Below are positions 7,760-15,526 of a stretch of DNA of 16,406 bases, piece by piece (within the stretch, counting starts at the first letter, position 1; every line of letters starts with the position of its first letter). Source of the DNA: Candidatus Omnitrophota bacterium (lineage in GTDB: Bacteria > Omnitrophota > Omnitrophia > Omnitrophales > JACROU01). Below the pieces are notes generated by a model. It searched no databases. It was given only the letters and a program-made list of their open reading frames with translations, and was not told the origin of the DNA. The DNA is taken from the NCBI GenBank assembly GCA_016206875.1, contig JACQQR010000048.1, positions 1 to 16,406 of the forward strand, read 5' to 3'. A program made the position numbers and the translations under genes.

Positions 7760-8060
7760 ACTTTCCCAAGAGCATTAATATAAACATTTTATAATCGGCG
7801 ACCAGCGAATATACCGGATAGGTCCAGGTGAGCGGCGTATTTTTTTCATGCAAAAAGTGCCCTGCCCAGGCTAAGGCATAGGAAGCCACAGGCGTTAAAA
7901 TCAAAAAGATCAATTTGCCTGTGACGGCAAAGAAAAGGGACATCAAAATAGAAGTCAGTGTGGCCGCAAAATGAAACAAGCGGTTCACAGGATTTTGATG
8001 CGCCATCACATACACAGGCCAAAATTCCTTAAAATTAGCGGGCTTTTCGACAGTTGTCAT
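7746..8060 (-). CDS. DUF962/Mpo1-like membrane protein inside the pyr operon
   Basis: This 104-residue protein has the DUF962 pattern: MAHQNPVNRLFHFAAT (H21, H30) and GHFLHEKNTPLTWTYPVYSLVADYKM (H68, H71), around two hydrophobic segments at about 31-45 and 48-66. In yeast the family member Mpo1 is an Fe-dependent dioxygenase in fatty-acid alpha-oxidation, and the four histidines are the likely metal ligands (family knowledge). The bacterial role is unclear and no link to pyrimidine synthesis is known to me. I chose the ATG at 8060, with AGAAAGG 11 bases upstream. An in-frame ATG at 8102 reaches into the repeat. The gene overlaps pyrK by 14 bp and so is co-transcribed. Confidence 0.8.
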   Translation of the reverse strand: MTTVEKPANFKEFWPVYVMAHQNPVNRLFHFAATLTSILMSLFFAVTGKLIFLILTPVASYALAWAGHFLHEKNTPLTWTYPVYSLVADYKMFILMLLGKYVRR

Positions 8061-8094
8061 TTGAAATAGTACCTTTCTCAACACAAAGTAACTC

Positions 8095-8228
8095 GTAAGC
8101 ATTCAGGGTAGGTGTCATGCCAGCGTAGGCTGGCATCTTGTTTTTGAGGTTTTTCCGCCAAAGGCGAATCCGCCTTTGGCGGAAAGATTCCGGCCTTCGC
8201 CGGAATGACACCCACGCTGAACGATCAC
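8095..8228. mobile_element. MITE-like palindromic element, copy A, with 8-bp flanking duplication
   Basis: This 134-bp element lies between carB and the DUF962 gene. Its ends are inverted copies over about 24 bp (GTAAGC ATTCAGGGTAGGTGTCAT on the left, imperfect on the right). Inside are three hairpins: ATGCCAGC/GCTGGCAT, a 14-bp TTCCGCCAAAGGCG arm pair, and ATTCCGGC/GCCGGAAT. The 8 bases AGTAACTC occur immediately outside both ends (8087-8094 and 8229-8236), as a target-site duplication would. Its inner 120 bp matches copy B at 12884-13016 with only about four differences. No coding capacity. Confidence 0.85.
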
Positions 8229-8271
8229 AGTAACTCGAACCATACCACAATTTTTCAAGATTGCAAATTGT

Positions 8272-11200
8272 TCAAGATTCTAACTGCCTGGCATTCCCCT
8301 CTCCCTCACAAGACGAGGGGGAGGGGAAAGTTTCGTTCTTCCATGAATGGTATTCCTGAATACTGCGGACGGACAATCCTTTTATGCGGATACTCTCCAT
8401 AGCAAGTATGGCGCACTCTGCGCCTTCCACGGTGGTGATGCAGGGGATTTTAAAGGATACGGCAAGCGACCGAATCTTGGCTTCGTCCAGTTTAGGCCCT
8501 TTTCCCATCGGTGTATTGATAATCAAATGAATCGACCCATTTTTGATACCATCTTCTATATTAGGCCGGCCCTCATTCAGCCTGAGCACGGTTTTCACCG
8601 GCAAGCTTTGCTGAGTTAAATAGGCGGCTGTCCCGCGTGTGGCAATCAGCTCATAGCCCAAGGCGGCAAGCTTTTTGGCCACGGGCAGAATTTTCGGTTT
8701 ATCCACATCTTTGACGCTCACAAACACAGTGCCTGACATCGGGAGTTTTGAAGAGGCGGCATCCTGCGATTTATAGAACGCCATGCCGAAGTCTTCATCA
8801 ATGCCCATCACTTCCCCGGTAGATTTCATTTCGGGGGAAAGAATAATGTCCACTCCCGGAAATTTGATAAACGGAAACACCGATTCCTTGACGGAATAAT
8901 GCTTGGGATGAATTTCTCGAGTCATGCCGAGCTCTCGCAACGTGAGCCCTCCCATAATTTTTGCCGCGTACTTGGAAAGCGGGGCGCCGATCGCCTTGCT
9001 GATAAATGGCACCGTACGGCTGGCCCGGGGATTCACTTCCAGGCAATATACCTCCCCGTGTTGTATGGCGTATTGCACATTCATCAGCCCTTTGATATGA
9101 AGCGAAGCGGCTAATTTTTTTGTTTTATCGCAAACGGCCTCAATCACTTCCCGGCTCAGAGAAAATGGGGGAAAAGAACAGGCGCTGTCGCCTGAGTGAA
9201 TGCCCGCTTCCTCCACGTGCTCCATAATGCCGCCTATCACGTAATTGTTGCCGTCTCCGATTAAATCGACATCGACCTCTGTGGCGTATTCCAAAAATTT
9301 ATCAATTAAAACCGGCTGCTCTTCCGAGGCCTCTACCGCTGTTTTCATATATTTCAAAAGCGATTCTTCATCGTAGGCAATTTCCATCGCCCGTCCGCCC
9401 AGCACATAAGAGGGCCGCACCACCACCGGGTAGCCCACTTTTTCAGCGGCACTAATGGCTTCTTTTTCTGTCCGCGCAATGGCATTAGAAGGCTGTTTTA
9501 GCTGAATGCTTTCCAGAAGCTTTTTGAATTTATCCCGGTCCTCGGCGATATCAATGGAAGAAACAGAAGTGCCTAAAATGGGGACACCATTTTCTTCAAG
9601 CGCCTTGGCTAAATTGAGCGGTGTTTGCCCGCCCAGTTGAATCACCACGCCCATCGGATGCTCAAATTCAACGATATTGAGCACATCTTCGAGCGTTAAG
9701 GGCTCGAAATAAAGTTTGTCTGAGGTGTCATAATCTGTGCTTACGGTTTCCGGATTGGAATTGACCATAATAGTTTCCAGTTCCATCTCCCGGAAAGCAA
9801 AAGCGGCTTGCACGCAGCAATAATCAAATTCAATGCCTTGACCGATACGGTTGGGCCCGCCGCCTAAAATCATGACTTTCTTTCTACCGGAAGGAATCAT
9901 GTCGCTTTCTTCTTCATAGGTGGAATAAAAATAAGGCGTATAGGCTTTAAACTCAGCGGCGCAAGTATCAACCAGCTTATAAACGGGCCGGATGCCCAGT
10001 TCTGCCCGAAGCTTGCGTACTTTGGCCTCTCTGGTTGCGAAATAAAAGGCCAACTGGCGATCTGAAAAACCATAACGCTTGGCTTTCCGTAATAAATCAA
10101 AAGGGGCAGTCCCTTTTTGTAATAACTCCGCCTCCAACTCCACAATCTGTTTTAAATTCTCCAAAAACCATCTGTCGATTTTTGAGGCCTGATAAATTTG
10201 CTCCGTGCTCAGTCCCGCATAGAAGGCATATTTGATATAAAAAGGCCTCTCGGCTTTAGGCTTGGCCAGGTAGGATAAAATTTTATCTTTGAGCGCTTCA
10301 TCCGCCGGAGCCTCGGTGATGAATTTCATCAGCTTTTCCCGTGTGTCCAGTTTCAAACCAAATACGTCATCCTTTCCGTCGCCGCCGAAACCAAAACGTT
10401 TTTGTTCCAAACTTCTCAGGCCTTTTTGGAACGCTTCCTTGAATGTACGGCCGATGGCCATGGCCTCACCCACCGATTTCATCTGTGTGGAAAGCGTATC
10501 ATCCACGCCTTCAAATTTTTCGAAGGCGAAGCGTGGGATTTTCACCACACAATAATCAATCACAGGCTCAAAAGAGGCCGGCGTGTATTGGGTGATATCG
10601 TTGGAAATTTCATTCAAGGTATAGCCTACGGCCAGCTTGGCGGCAAATTTAGCAATGGGAAAACCCGTGGCTTTCGAGGCCAAGGCGCTGGAGCGCGATA
10701 CGCGCGGATTCATTTCAATCACCACCATACGGCCATTTTCGGGATTGACGGCAAACTGGATGTTCGAGCCTCCGGTGGCCACACCAATTTCCCGAATCAC
10801 GGCGATGGAGGCATCGCGCATACGCTGATATTCTTTGTCGGTTAGGGTTTGAGCTGGCGCCACGGTAATGGAGTCACCCGTGTGCACGCCCATGGGATCA
10901 AAATTTTCAATGGAGCAGATGATGACAACATTATCTTTGGTGTCGCGCATCACTTCCATTTCATATTCTTTCCAGCCGAGCACGGATTCCTCTATCAACA
11001 CTTCATGAGTGAGGCTGTATTCCAGCCCCAGCCTCGAAGTGCGCGCCAGCTCTTCGCGGTTAAAACAAATGCCGCTTCCTGAGCCGCCCAAAGTAAAACT
11101 GGGGCGCACCACCACCGGATAGCCGATTTCGTCCGCCGCTTGTTCCGCTTCCTCCACGGAGTAAGCAAAATGACTGCGGGGCAAATCCAGGCCGATTTTT

Positions 11201-11610
11201 TTCATCGCCTGTTTGAATTCTTCCCGGTTCTCAGCCTTTTTGATTGCCTTGTAGTCGGCGCCGATGAGTTCTACGGCATATTTTTTGAATATGCCTTTTT
11301 CCCAGGCCTCAATGGCTACGTTAAGCCCTGTTTGGCCGCCCATCGTAGGAAGACATGCGTCGGGTCGCTCGCGCTCAATTACTTTTTCGAGCACCTCGGC
11401 AGTCACCGGCTCAATATAAGTGCGCTCGGCCATGTCCGGATCTGTCATGATCGTGGCAGGATTGGAATTGACGAGCACCACCTGATAGCCTTCTTCGCGA
11501 AGCGCTTTACAGGCCTGGGTGCCTGAATAATCGAATTCGCAGCCCTGTCCGATAATAATTGGGCCGGAACCGATAATTAAAATTTTCTTAATATCTGTGC
11601 GTTTGGGCAT
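8272..11610 (-). CDS. carB: Carbamoyl-phosphate synthase large subunit
   Basis: This 1112-residue enzyme makes carbamoyl phosphate from bicarbonate, ATP and ammonia supplied by CarA. The order is standard: an N-terminal carboxyphosphate half with GSGPIIIGQGCEFDYSGTQA and an ATP-grasp domain, an oligomerisation region (about 400-550), a second half opening with GGGPNRIGQGIEFDYCCVQA and a second ATP-grasp, then a C-terminal MGS-like allosteric domain (about 940-1080). The family normally ends near SIQEYHS. Here about 22 extra residues follow (to GNARQLES), encoded by the hairpin module at 8296-8326. The Shine-Dalgarno AAGGAC is the base run right after the palindrome tip GAATGAC at 11620. Confidence 0.96.
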   Translation of the reverse strand: MPKRTDIKKILIIGSGPIIIGQGCEFDYSGTQACKALREEGYQVVLVNSNPATIMTDPDMAERTYIEPVTAEVLEKVIERERPDACLPTMGGQTGLNVAIEAWEKGIFKKYAVELIGADYKAIKKAENREEFKQAMKKIGLDLPRSHFAYSVEEAEQAADEIGYPVVVRPSFTLGGSGSGICFNREELARTSRLGLEYSLTHEVLIEESVLGWKEYEMEVMRDTKDNVVIICSIENFDPMGVHTGDSITVAPAQTLTDKEYQRMRDASIAVIREIGVATGGSNIQFAVNPENGRMVVIEMNPRVSRSSALASKATGFPIAKFAAKLAVGYTLNEISNDITQYTPASFEPVIDYCVVKIPRFAFEKFEGVDDTLSTQMKSVGEAMAIGRTFKEAFQKGLRSLEQKRFGFGGDGKDDVFGLKLDTREKLMKFITEAPADEALKDKILSYLAKPKAERPFYIKYAFYAGLSTEQIYQASKIDRWFLENLKQIVELEAELLQKGTAPFDLLRKAKRYGFSDRQLAFYFATREAKVRKLRAELGIRPVYKLVDTCAAEFKAYTPYFYSTYEEESDMIPSGRKKVMILGGGPNRIGQGIEFDYCCVQAAFAFREMELETIMVNSNPETVSTDYDTSDKLYFEPLTLEDVLNIVEFEHPMGVVIQLGGQTPLNLAKALEENGVPILGTSVSSIDIAEDRDKFKKLLESIQLKQPSNAIARTEKEAISAAEKVGYPVVVRPSYVLGGRAMEIAYDEESLLKYMKTAVEASEEQPVLIDKFLEYATEVDVDLIGDGNNYVIGGIMEHVEEAGIHSGDSACSFPPFSLSREVIEAVCDKTKKLAASLHIKGLMNVQYAIQHGEVYCLEVNPRASRTVPFISKAIGAPLSKYAAKIMGGLTLRELGMTREIHPKHYSVKESVFPFIKFPGVDIILSPEMKSTGEVMGIDEDFGMAFYKSQDAASSKLPMSGTVFVSVKDVDKPKILPVAKKLAALGYELIATRGTAAYLTQQSLPVKTVLRLNEGRPNIEDGIKNGSIHLIINTPMGKGPKLDEAKIRSLAVSFKIPCITTVEGAECAILAMESIRIKGLSVRSIQEYHSWKNETFPSPSSCEGEGNARQLES
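8296..8326. repeat. G/C-rich hairpin module in the carB 3' end
   Basis: CCCCTCTCCCTC (8296-8307) pairs with GAGGGGGAGGGG (8315-8326) with one mismatch, around a seven-base loop. It is the same module as the arms of the DUF559 element at 4104-4131 and 4513-4538. It is read as codons of about 1095-1105 of CarB and so forms part of the extra C-terminal tail. Confidence 0.7.
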
Positions 11611-11619
11611 AGTTTGTCC

Positions 11620-11713
11620 TTGTCATTCCGGCCTCGCCGCCGAAGGCGGACGTGAGCCGGAATCCAGGGTAGGTGACGATGACCCTGGATTCCCGCTTTT
11701 GCGGGAATGACAA
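11620..11713. repeat. Palindromic repeat at the carA/carB junction, read as the CarA tail
   Basis: The tips TTGTCATTC (11620-11628) and GAATGACAA (11705-11713) are exact inverted copies. Inside are TTCCGGC/GCCGGAA around CCGCC/GGCGG, ATCCAGGGT/ACCCTGGAT, and ATTCCCGC/GCGGGAAT. Read on the minus strand it encodes the last 29 residues of CarA, starting CHSRKSGNP, and its far tip supplies the carA TGA stop and borders the carB Shine-Dalgarno. Confidence 0.85.
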
Positions 11714-12834
11714 AAATTAGAAACCATCTCATAAAACCTATCAAACAAATAATCGCTGTCGTGCGGGCCGGGAGAGCTTTCCGGATGATACTGTACGGAA
11801 AACACCGGATATTTTTTGTGGCGCATTCCTTCCAGCGTCTTATCGTTTAAATTCACGTGCGTCAGCTCCACCTCTTTATTGGCAAGCGACTCCAAATCCA
11901 CACAAAATCCGTGATTTTGCGAAGTAATTTCCACTTTTTGCGTGGCGAGATCCATCACCGGATGATTGGCGCCCCGGTGGCCAAACTTCAATTTGAATGT
12001 GCGGCCGCCAAGCGCCAGTCCCAAAATCTGATGGCCCAGACAAATGCCAAAAATGGGCACCTTGCCCATCAAATTCCGCGTTGTGTCCACCAAATAGGTG
12101 CAGGCCGCCGGGTCGCCCGGACCGTTGGAAAGAAAAACGCCGTCGGGATTCGAACTCATAATTCGAGCGGCAGAGGTTGTAGCCTGTACCACTTTAACTT
12201 TAAATCCATGCTGATTGAGTTTGCGCAAGATGTTGCGCTTGATGCCGGAGTCGATACAAACAATGTTGAAAGGTACGCGCGCTTTGTGTTCCTGTGTGGG
12301 CCAGCAAAACTCGGGATCCAGCGTTTCATCAAAAGTATAAGCGGATTTGGAAGTCACTTCCTTGACCAAATCCTGGCCGGTCATTTCCGGTGAGGCCAAC
12401 ACTTTTTTGAGCAGACTTTTTGGATCCAAATCGAGTGTGGAAATTACGCCGCGCTTGGCGCCGTGATCCCGAAGATGCGTCGTCAGGCGCCGCGTATCGA
12501 TTCCTTCCACACCCAATATGGAATATTCTTTCAGATAATCCGACAGCGACTTTTGTGAGCGGTAGTTACTTACGACGGGACTCAGCTCCCGGATCAAAAA
12601 TCCTTCCACCTGTGGGCGCTCGGATTCCACATCTTTACAATTAACACCGTAATTACCGATCAAAGGATAAGTCATTGTGACGATTTGGCCTTTGTAGGAA
12701 GGGTCGGTGAGAATTTCCTGATATCCCACCATAGAAGTATTGAACACCACCTCGCCAAACCGCTCGCCTTCGGCGCCGAACGACTCGCCTTCCAGCACTA
12801 ATCCATCTTCCAAAACTACGAGGGCTTTTTTCAT
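11623..12834 (-). CDS. carA: Carbamoyl-phosphate synthase small subunit (glutaminase)
   Basis: This 403-residue protein hydrolyses glutamine and channels ammonia to CarB. The N-terminal CarA-specific domain is followed by a class I glutamine amidotransferase with nucleophile C265 in GICLGHQ and the H350/E352 pair in YHPES. The start at 12834 has AAGGA five bases upstream. The conserved protein ends near FYEMVSNF (about residue 374). The remaining 29 residues, CHSRKSGNP onward, are translated from the palindrome at 11620-11713, which also provides the stop. carB follows after 12 bases. Confidence 0.95.
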   Translation of the reverse strand: MKKALVVLEDGLVLEGESFGAEGERFGEVVFNTSMVGYQEILTDPSYKGQIVTMTYPLIGNYGVNCKDVESERPQVEGFLIRELSPVVSNYRSQKSLSDYLKEYSILGVEGIDTRRLTTHLRDHGAKRGVISTLDLDPKSLLKKVLASPEMTGQDLVKEVTSKSAYTFDETLDPEFCWPTQEHKARVPFNIVCIDSGIKRNILRKLNQHGFKVKVVQATTSAARIMSSNPDGVFLSNGPGDPAACTYLVDTTRNLMGKVPIFGICLGHQILGLALGGRTFKLKFGHRGANHPVMDLATQKVEITSQNHGFCVDLESLANKEVELTHVNLNDKTLEGMRHKKYPVFSVQYHPESSPGPHDSDYLFDRFYEMVSNFCHSRKSGNPGSSSPTLDSGSRPPSAARPE

Positions 12835-12863
12835 TTTATCCTTTTTAATTTACCCATGCCGCA

Positions 12864-14315
12864 CTAGAGAGGGGTAGCACCGGGTAAGCGTTCAGGGTGG
12901 GTGTCATGCCAGCGTAGGCTGGCATCTTGTTTTGAGGTTTTTCCGCCAAAGGCGAGTCCGCCTTTGGCGGAAAGATTCCGGCCTTCGCCGGAATGACACC
13001 CACTCTGAACAGTTACGGCGCCGGAGGCGACGGGGTGTGTATTCCACCGATAAAGTTTCCCATTACATACCGTCGCCACTACCCGCCCCCGGACCTCGCG
13101 GCCGAGAAAACAGGAGTTCTTCGACTTTGAGGCAAAATCTTCTTTCGATATCGTCCATTTGGCGTTTAAGTCTAGAAGGGTGAAATTTGCCGCGCTGCCT
13201 TCCGCAATTTCATTAAATTGCCCGAGCCCCAAAATGTTTGCGGGAGTGATTGCCATACGGTCAATCAGAATTTCCAGCGCAGCAGGTCCGGCTTTTTGGC
13301 TCAGCTCCGTGTATGAGACAGCAAACGCCGTCTCCAGTCCGATCACACCGAAAGGAGCCAGCTCAAACTCCTGATCTTTTTCTTCGAATTGATGCGGTGC
13401 GTGGTCTGTGGCGATGACATCAATGCTGCCGTCGAGTACCCCCTGGAGCATGGCCTGGCGGTCTTCTTCGGTGCGAAGCGGCGGATTCATTTTGAAATTG
13501 GTGTCGTAGGTCTTCAGCGCATTCTCGGTAAGAGCCAAGTGATGCGGCGTGACTTCACAAGTAATTTGAAGGCCTTCGCTACGGGCTCGCTTGATTTTTT
13601 CCAGAGCCGCACCGGAAGACAAATGAGAAATATGAAGCCGCGCTTCCGTCATTTTGGCCAGCTCAATATCCGTAGCCACAGCGATCACTTCGCTCACTGC
13701 CGGCATGCCCTTCAGTCCCATGACTGTGGATACATAGCCTTCGTTCATCACCCCGCCTTTGGTGAGTTCGGGAATTTCGACATGACTCATCACAATCAAG
13801 CCCACCTGCGAGGCATATTCAAATGCGCGGCGTGCCACCAGAGGATTCCTGAGATAATTTCCATCATCACTCACCGCCACGCAACCGGCATTTTTCAACT
13901 CTAACATTGCTGAAATTTCCTTGCCTTCGCGGCCTTTCGAGAGCGCGCCGCACGGGAAAATATTAAATTCGGCTTCGCGCGCGCGCTTCAAAATAAATTC
14001 TACGATCGCCGCGTTGTCAGCCGCAGGCTGCGTGTTGGGCATACTTACAGCGCCCACAAACCCGCCTTTTAAGGCCGCGCGGGCTCCTGTGGCCACAGTT
14101 TCCTTGTGTCCGCCTCCCGGCTCGCGAAAGTGAACATGCAGGTCAATGAATCCGGGAACAAGAGTCTGGCCTTTTCCGTCCAGCGTCTCGTCGGCTTTCA
14201 CATCTAACTGCTTGCCCACTTTGGCAATTTTTCCGTCGCGCACAAATACATCCACTCCATCACTGAGTTTGTGCCGCGGGTCAATAGCTTTTACGTTTTT
14301 GATGAGTAGAGTCAT
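12864..14315 (-). CDS. pyrC: Dihydroorotase with repeat-encoded C-terminal insertion
   Basis: This 483-residue amidohydrolase cyclises carbamoyl aspartate. Zinc and catalytic motifs are H60-V-H62 in DLHVHFREPG, SHVEIPEL, HISHLSSG, CEVTPHHLAL and IATDHAPH, typical of the class I enzyme. It is about 50 residues longer than usual. Residues 434-480 are encoded by MITE copy B plus its 8-bp duplication (141 bp, exactly 47 codons), and the last residues TPL and the TAG are the pre-insertion end. The start at 14315 fits the family N-terminus (TLLIKNVKAIDP) but has no Shine-Dalgarno: a heptanucleotide repeat occupies the upstream bases. Confidence 0.94.
   Translation of the reverse strand: MTLLIKNVKAIDPRHKLSDGVDVFVRDGKIAKVGKQLDVKADETLDGKGQTLVPGFIDLHVHFREPGGGHKETVATGARAALKGGFVGAVSMPNTQPAADNAAIVEFILKRAREAEFNIFPCGALSKGREGKEISAMLELKNAGCVAVSDDGNYLRNPLVARRAFEYASQVGLIVMSHVEIPELTKGGVMNEGYVSTVMGLKGMPAVSEVIAVATDIELAKMTEARLHISHLSSGAALEKIKRARSEGLQITCEVTPHHLALTENALKTYDTNFKMNPPLRTEEDRQAMLQGVLDGSIDVIATDHAPHQFEEKDQEFELAPFGVIGLETAFAVSYTELSQKAGPAALEILIDRMAITPANILGLGQFNEIAEGSAANFTLLDLNAKWTISKEDFASKSKNSCFLGREVRGRVVATVCNGKLYRWNTHPVASGAVTVQSGCHSGEGRNLSAKGGLAFGGKTSKQDASLRWHDTHPERLPGATPL
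12884..13016. mobile_element. MITE-like palindromic element, copy B, in frame within pyrC
   Basis: This 133-bp copy has inverted ends GTAAGCGTTCAGGGTGGG.. and ..CTCTGAACAGTTAC and the same three inner hairpins as copy A. The 8 bases outside each end, AGCACCGG (12876-12883) and GGCGCCGG (13017-13024), match at six of eight positions, consistent with an aged target duplication. Element plus duplication total 141 bp, so the pyrC frame is preserved. Confidence 0.85.
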
Positions 14316-14322
14316 AAATCGT

Positions 14323-14357
14323 CGTCAGTCGTCAGTCGTGGGTCGTCAGCCGTCAGT
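14323..14357. repeat. Heptanucleotide tandem repeat upstream of pyrC
   Basis: Five consecutive 7-bp units follow the consensus CGTCAGT (CGTCAGT twice, CGTGGGT, CGTCAGC, CGTCAGT). The array begins eight bases from the pyrC start codon and leaves no purine-rich ribosome site. Nearly two units of the same motif occur at the presumed start of transcription of the operon (16222-16234). Confidence 0.8.
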
Positions 14358-14361
14358 CGTC

Positions 14362-14526
14362 GTAACCGTTCAGAGTGGGTGTCATTCCGGCGAAGGCCGG
14401 AATCTTAGAGCTTAAAAACAAGATTCCTGCTTTCGCAGGAATGACACAAAAGTAAGAACCCAGCCGGAGTTTACCCTTCGAGTGCTTCAATCGAGGGCTG
14501 GCATGACACCCACCCTGAACGCTTAC
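14362..14526. mobile_element. MITE-like palindromic element, copy C, between pyrB and pyrC
   Basis: This 165-bp copy shares the inverted ends (GTAACCGTTCAGAGTGGGTG.. and ..CACCCACCCTGAACGCTTAC) but has a different core. The core has a TGTCATTCCGGC/GCCGGAATC hairpin, a GATTCCTGC/GCAGGAAT hairpin, and a CCCTTCGA..TCGAGGG hairpin. No clear flanking duplication is seen. The right tip lies three bases from the pyrB stop. It has no coding capacity. Confidence 0.8.
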
Positions 14527-14529
14527 CGC

Positions 14530-15498
14530 CTATCGCACTAATGAAAGTAAATACAACACCGCCATGCGCACCGCCAGGCCGTTGGTCACTTGCTCCATAA
14601 TCACGGAGTTGGGGCCGTCGGCGATTTCACTCGTCAGTTCCACGCCATGATTCACCGGCCCCGGATGCATAATCAGCACATCGGGCTTCGCTCGAGCCAG
14701 GCGCTCGGCATTGATGCCGAAGCCCTTGGCGTACTCGCCCAAGCTTGGGAAAAATGGCTCGCTTTGCCGTTCCAATTGAATGCGCAATAAATTGATAGCG
14801 TCGGCGTCTTCTACGGCTTCTTCAACATGAAATGTTTTGCGCACACCCAGCTTTTCGATATCGTAAGGAATCAAAGTTTTAGGCCCGCATACGGTTACTT
14901 TTGCGCCAAGTTTAGTCAGCCCCCAAATGTTCGAACGGGCCACGCGGCTGTGCAGAATATCGCCGATAAAAGAAATTTTGAGGCCCTCAATTTTCCCTTT
15001 TTTCTCCTTGAGCGTAAACATATCGAGAAGCGCCTGCGTGGGATGCTCGTTGGTGCCGTCGCCGGCATTGACGATGCCCGGCTTTACGTACTCTGCCAGG
15101 CGGTGCGGCGCGCCCGAGGAGGAATGGCGGATCACAATCAAATCTACTTGCAGGGCCTCAATATTTTTCGCCGTGTCTTTCAGCGTTTCCCCTTTGACCA
15201 GGCTGGAAGAAGAGCCGGAAAAATTAAGCGAGTCGGCGCTTAGGCGCTTTTCGGCCAGCTCAAAACTGGCGCGCGTGCGTGTGGAAGGCTCGGCAAAAAA
15301 GTTCACCACAGTGCGGCCGCGAAGCGTGGGCACTTTCTTGATGGAGCGCGTAGAAACTTCTTTGAGCGACTCGGCCGTTTTTAAAATGAGCTCAATTTCT
15401 TCACGGCTTAACTCTTTTAAGCCGAGAAGGTCTTTACGCGTCCAGTGAACATTTCTCGATTTCATCAAAGGTTCTTCCATCATGGCGGCTTTCGTCAT
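14530..15498 (-). CDS. pyrB: Aspartate carbamoyltransferase catalytic chain
   Basis: A protein of 322 residues from this start condenses carbamoyl phosphate with aspartate, the committed step. The carbamoyl-phosphate loop is FFAEPSTRTRASFE (residues 68-80), followed by SSSSLVKGET and IVIRHSSSGAPHRL. The aspartate domain has HPGPVNHGVEL near the C-terminus. The ATG at 15498 is eight bases after GAGGGG. In-frame ATGs at codons 6, 7 and 12 are possible alternatives, and the open frame to 15549 lies inside pyrR. The Shine-Dalgarno is inside the hairpin at 15503-15526. No pyrI is seen. Confidence 0.94.
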   Translation of the reverse strand: MTKAAMMEEPLMKSRNVHWTRKDLLGLKELSREEIELILKTAESLKEVSTRSIKKVPTLRGRTVVNFFAEPSTRTRASFELAEKRLSADSLNFSGSSSSLVKGETLKDTAKNIEALQVDLIVIRHSSSGAPHRLAEYVKPGIVNAGDGTNEHPTQALLDMFTLKEKKGKIEGLKISFIGDILHSRVARSNIWGLTKLGAKVTVCGPKTLIPYDIEKLGVRKTFHVEEAVEDADAINLLRIQLERQSEPFFPSLGEYAKGFGINAERLARAKPDVLIMHPGPVNHGVELTSEIADGPNSVIMEQVTNGLAVRMAVLYLLSLVR

Positions 15499-15502
15499 AG
15501 TG

Positions 15503-15526
15503 AATTCCCCTCTCAAGAGGGGGATT
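15503..15526 (-). promoter_or_regulatory. Hairpin covering the pyrB ribosome site
   Basis: In the transcript, CCCCUC pairs with GAGGGG around a UUGA loop. After one C-A mismatch the stem extends with AAU/AUU. The GAGGGG arm is the pyrB Shine-Dalgarno and the other arm overlaps the pyrR stop codon. A ribosome finishing pyrR would open it, which would couple pyrB translation to pyrR. The sequence also resembles a common CCCCTC-type repeat, so the regulatory role is inference. Confidence 0.55.

Noticed and set aside
8095..8228. CRISPR-like or tRNA-like structure in the repeated hairpins
   Set aside because: There are no regularly spaced direct repeats with unique spacers, and the hairpins do not fit a cloverleaf; inverted ends with a flanking duplication fit a MITE.
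8035..8250. Minus-strand frame of 71 codons across copy A
   Set aside because: It is a translation of the palindromic element and overlaps the DUF962 start; no ribosome site or conserved domain.
10402..10845. Plus-strand frame of 147 codons opposite carB
   Set aside because: Antisense shadow of a strongly conserved gene, with no ribosome site or recognisable domain.
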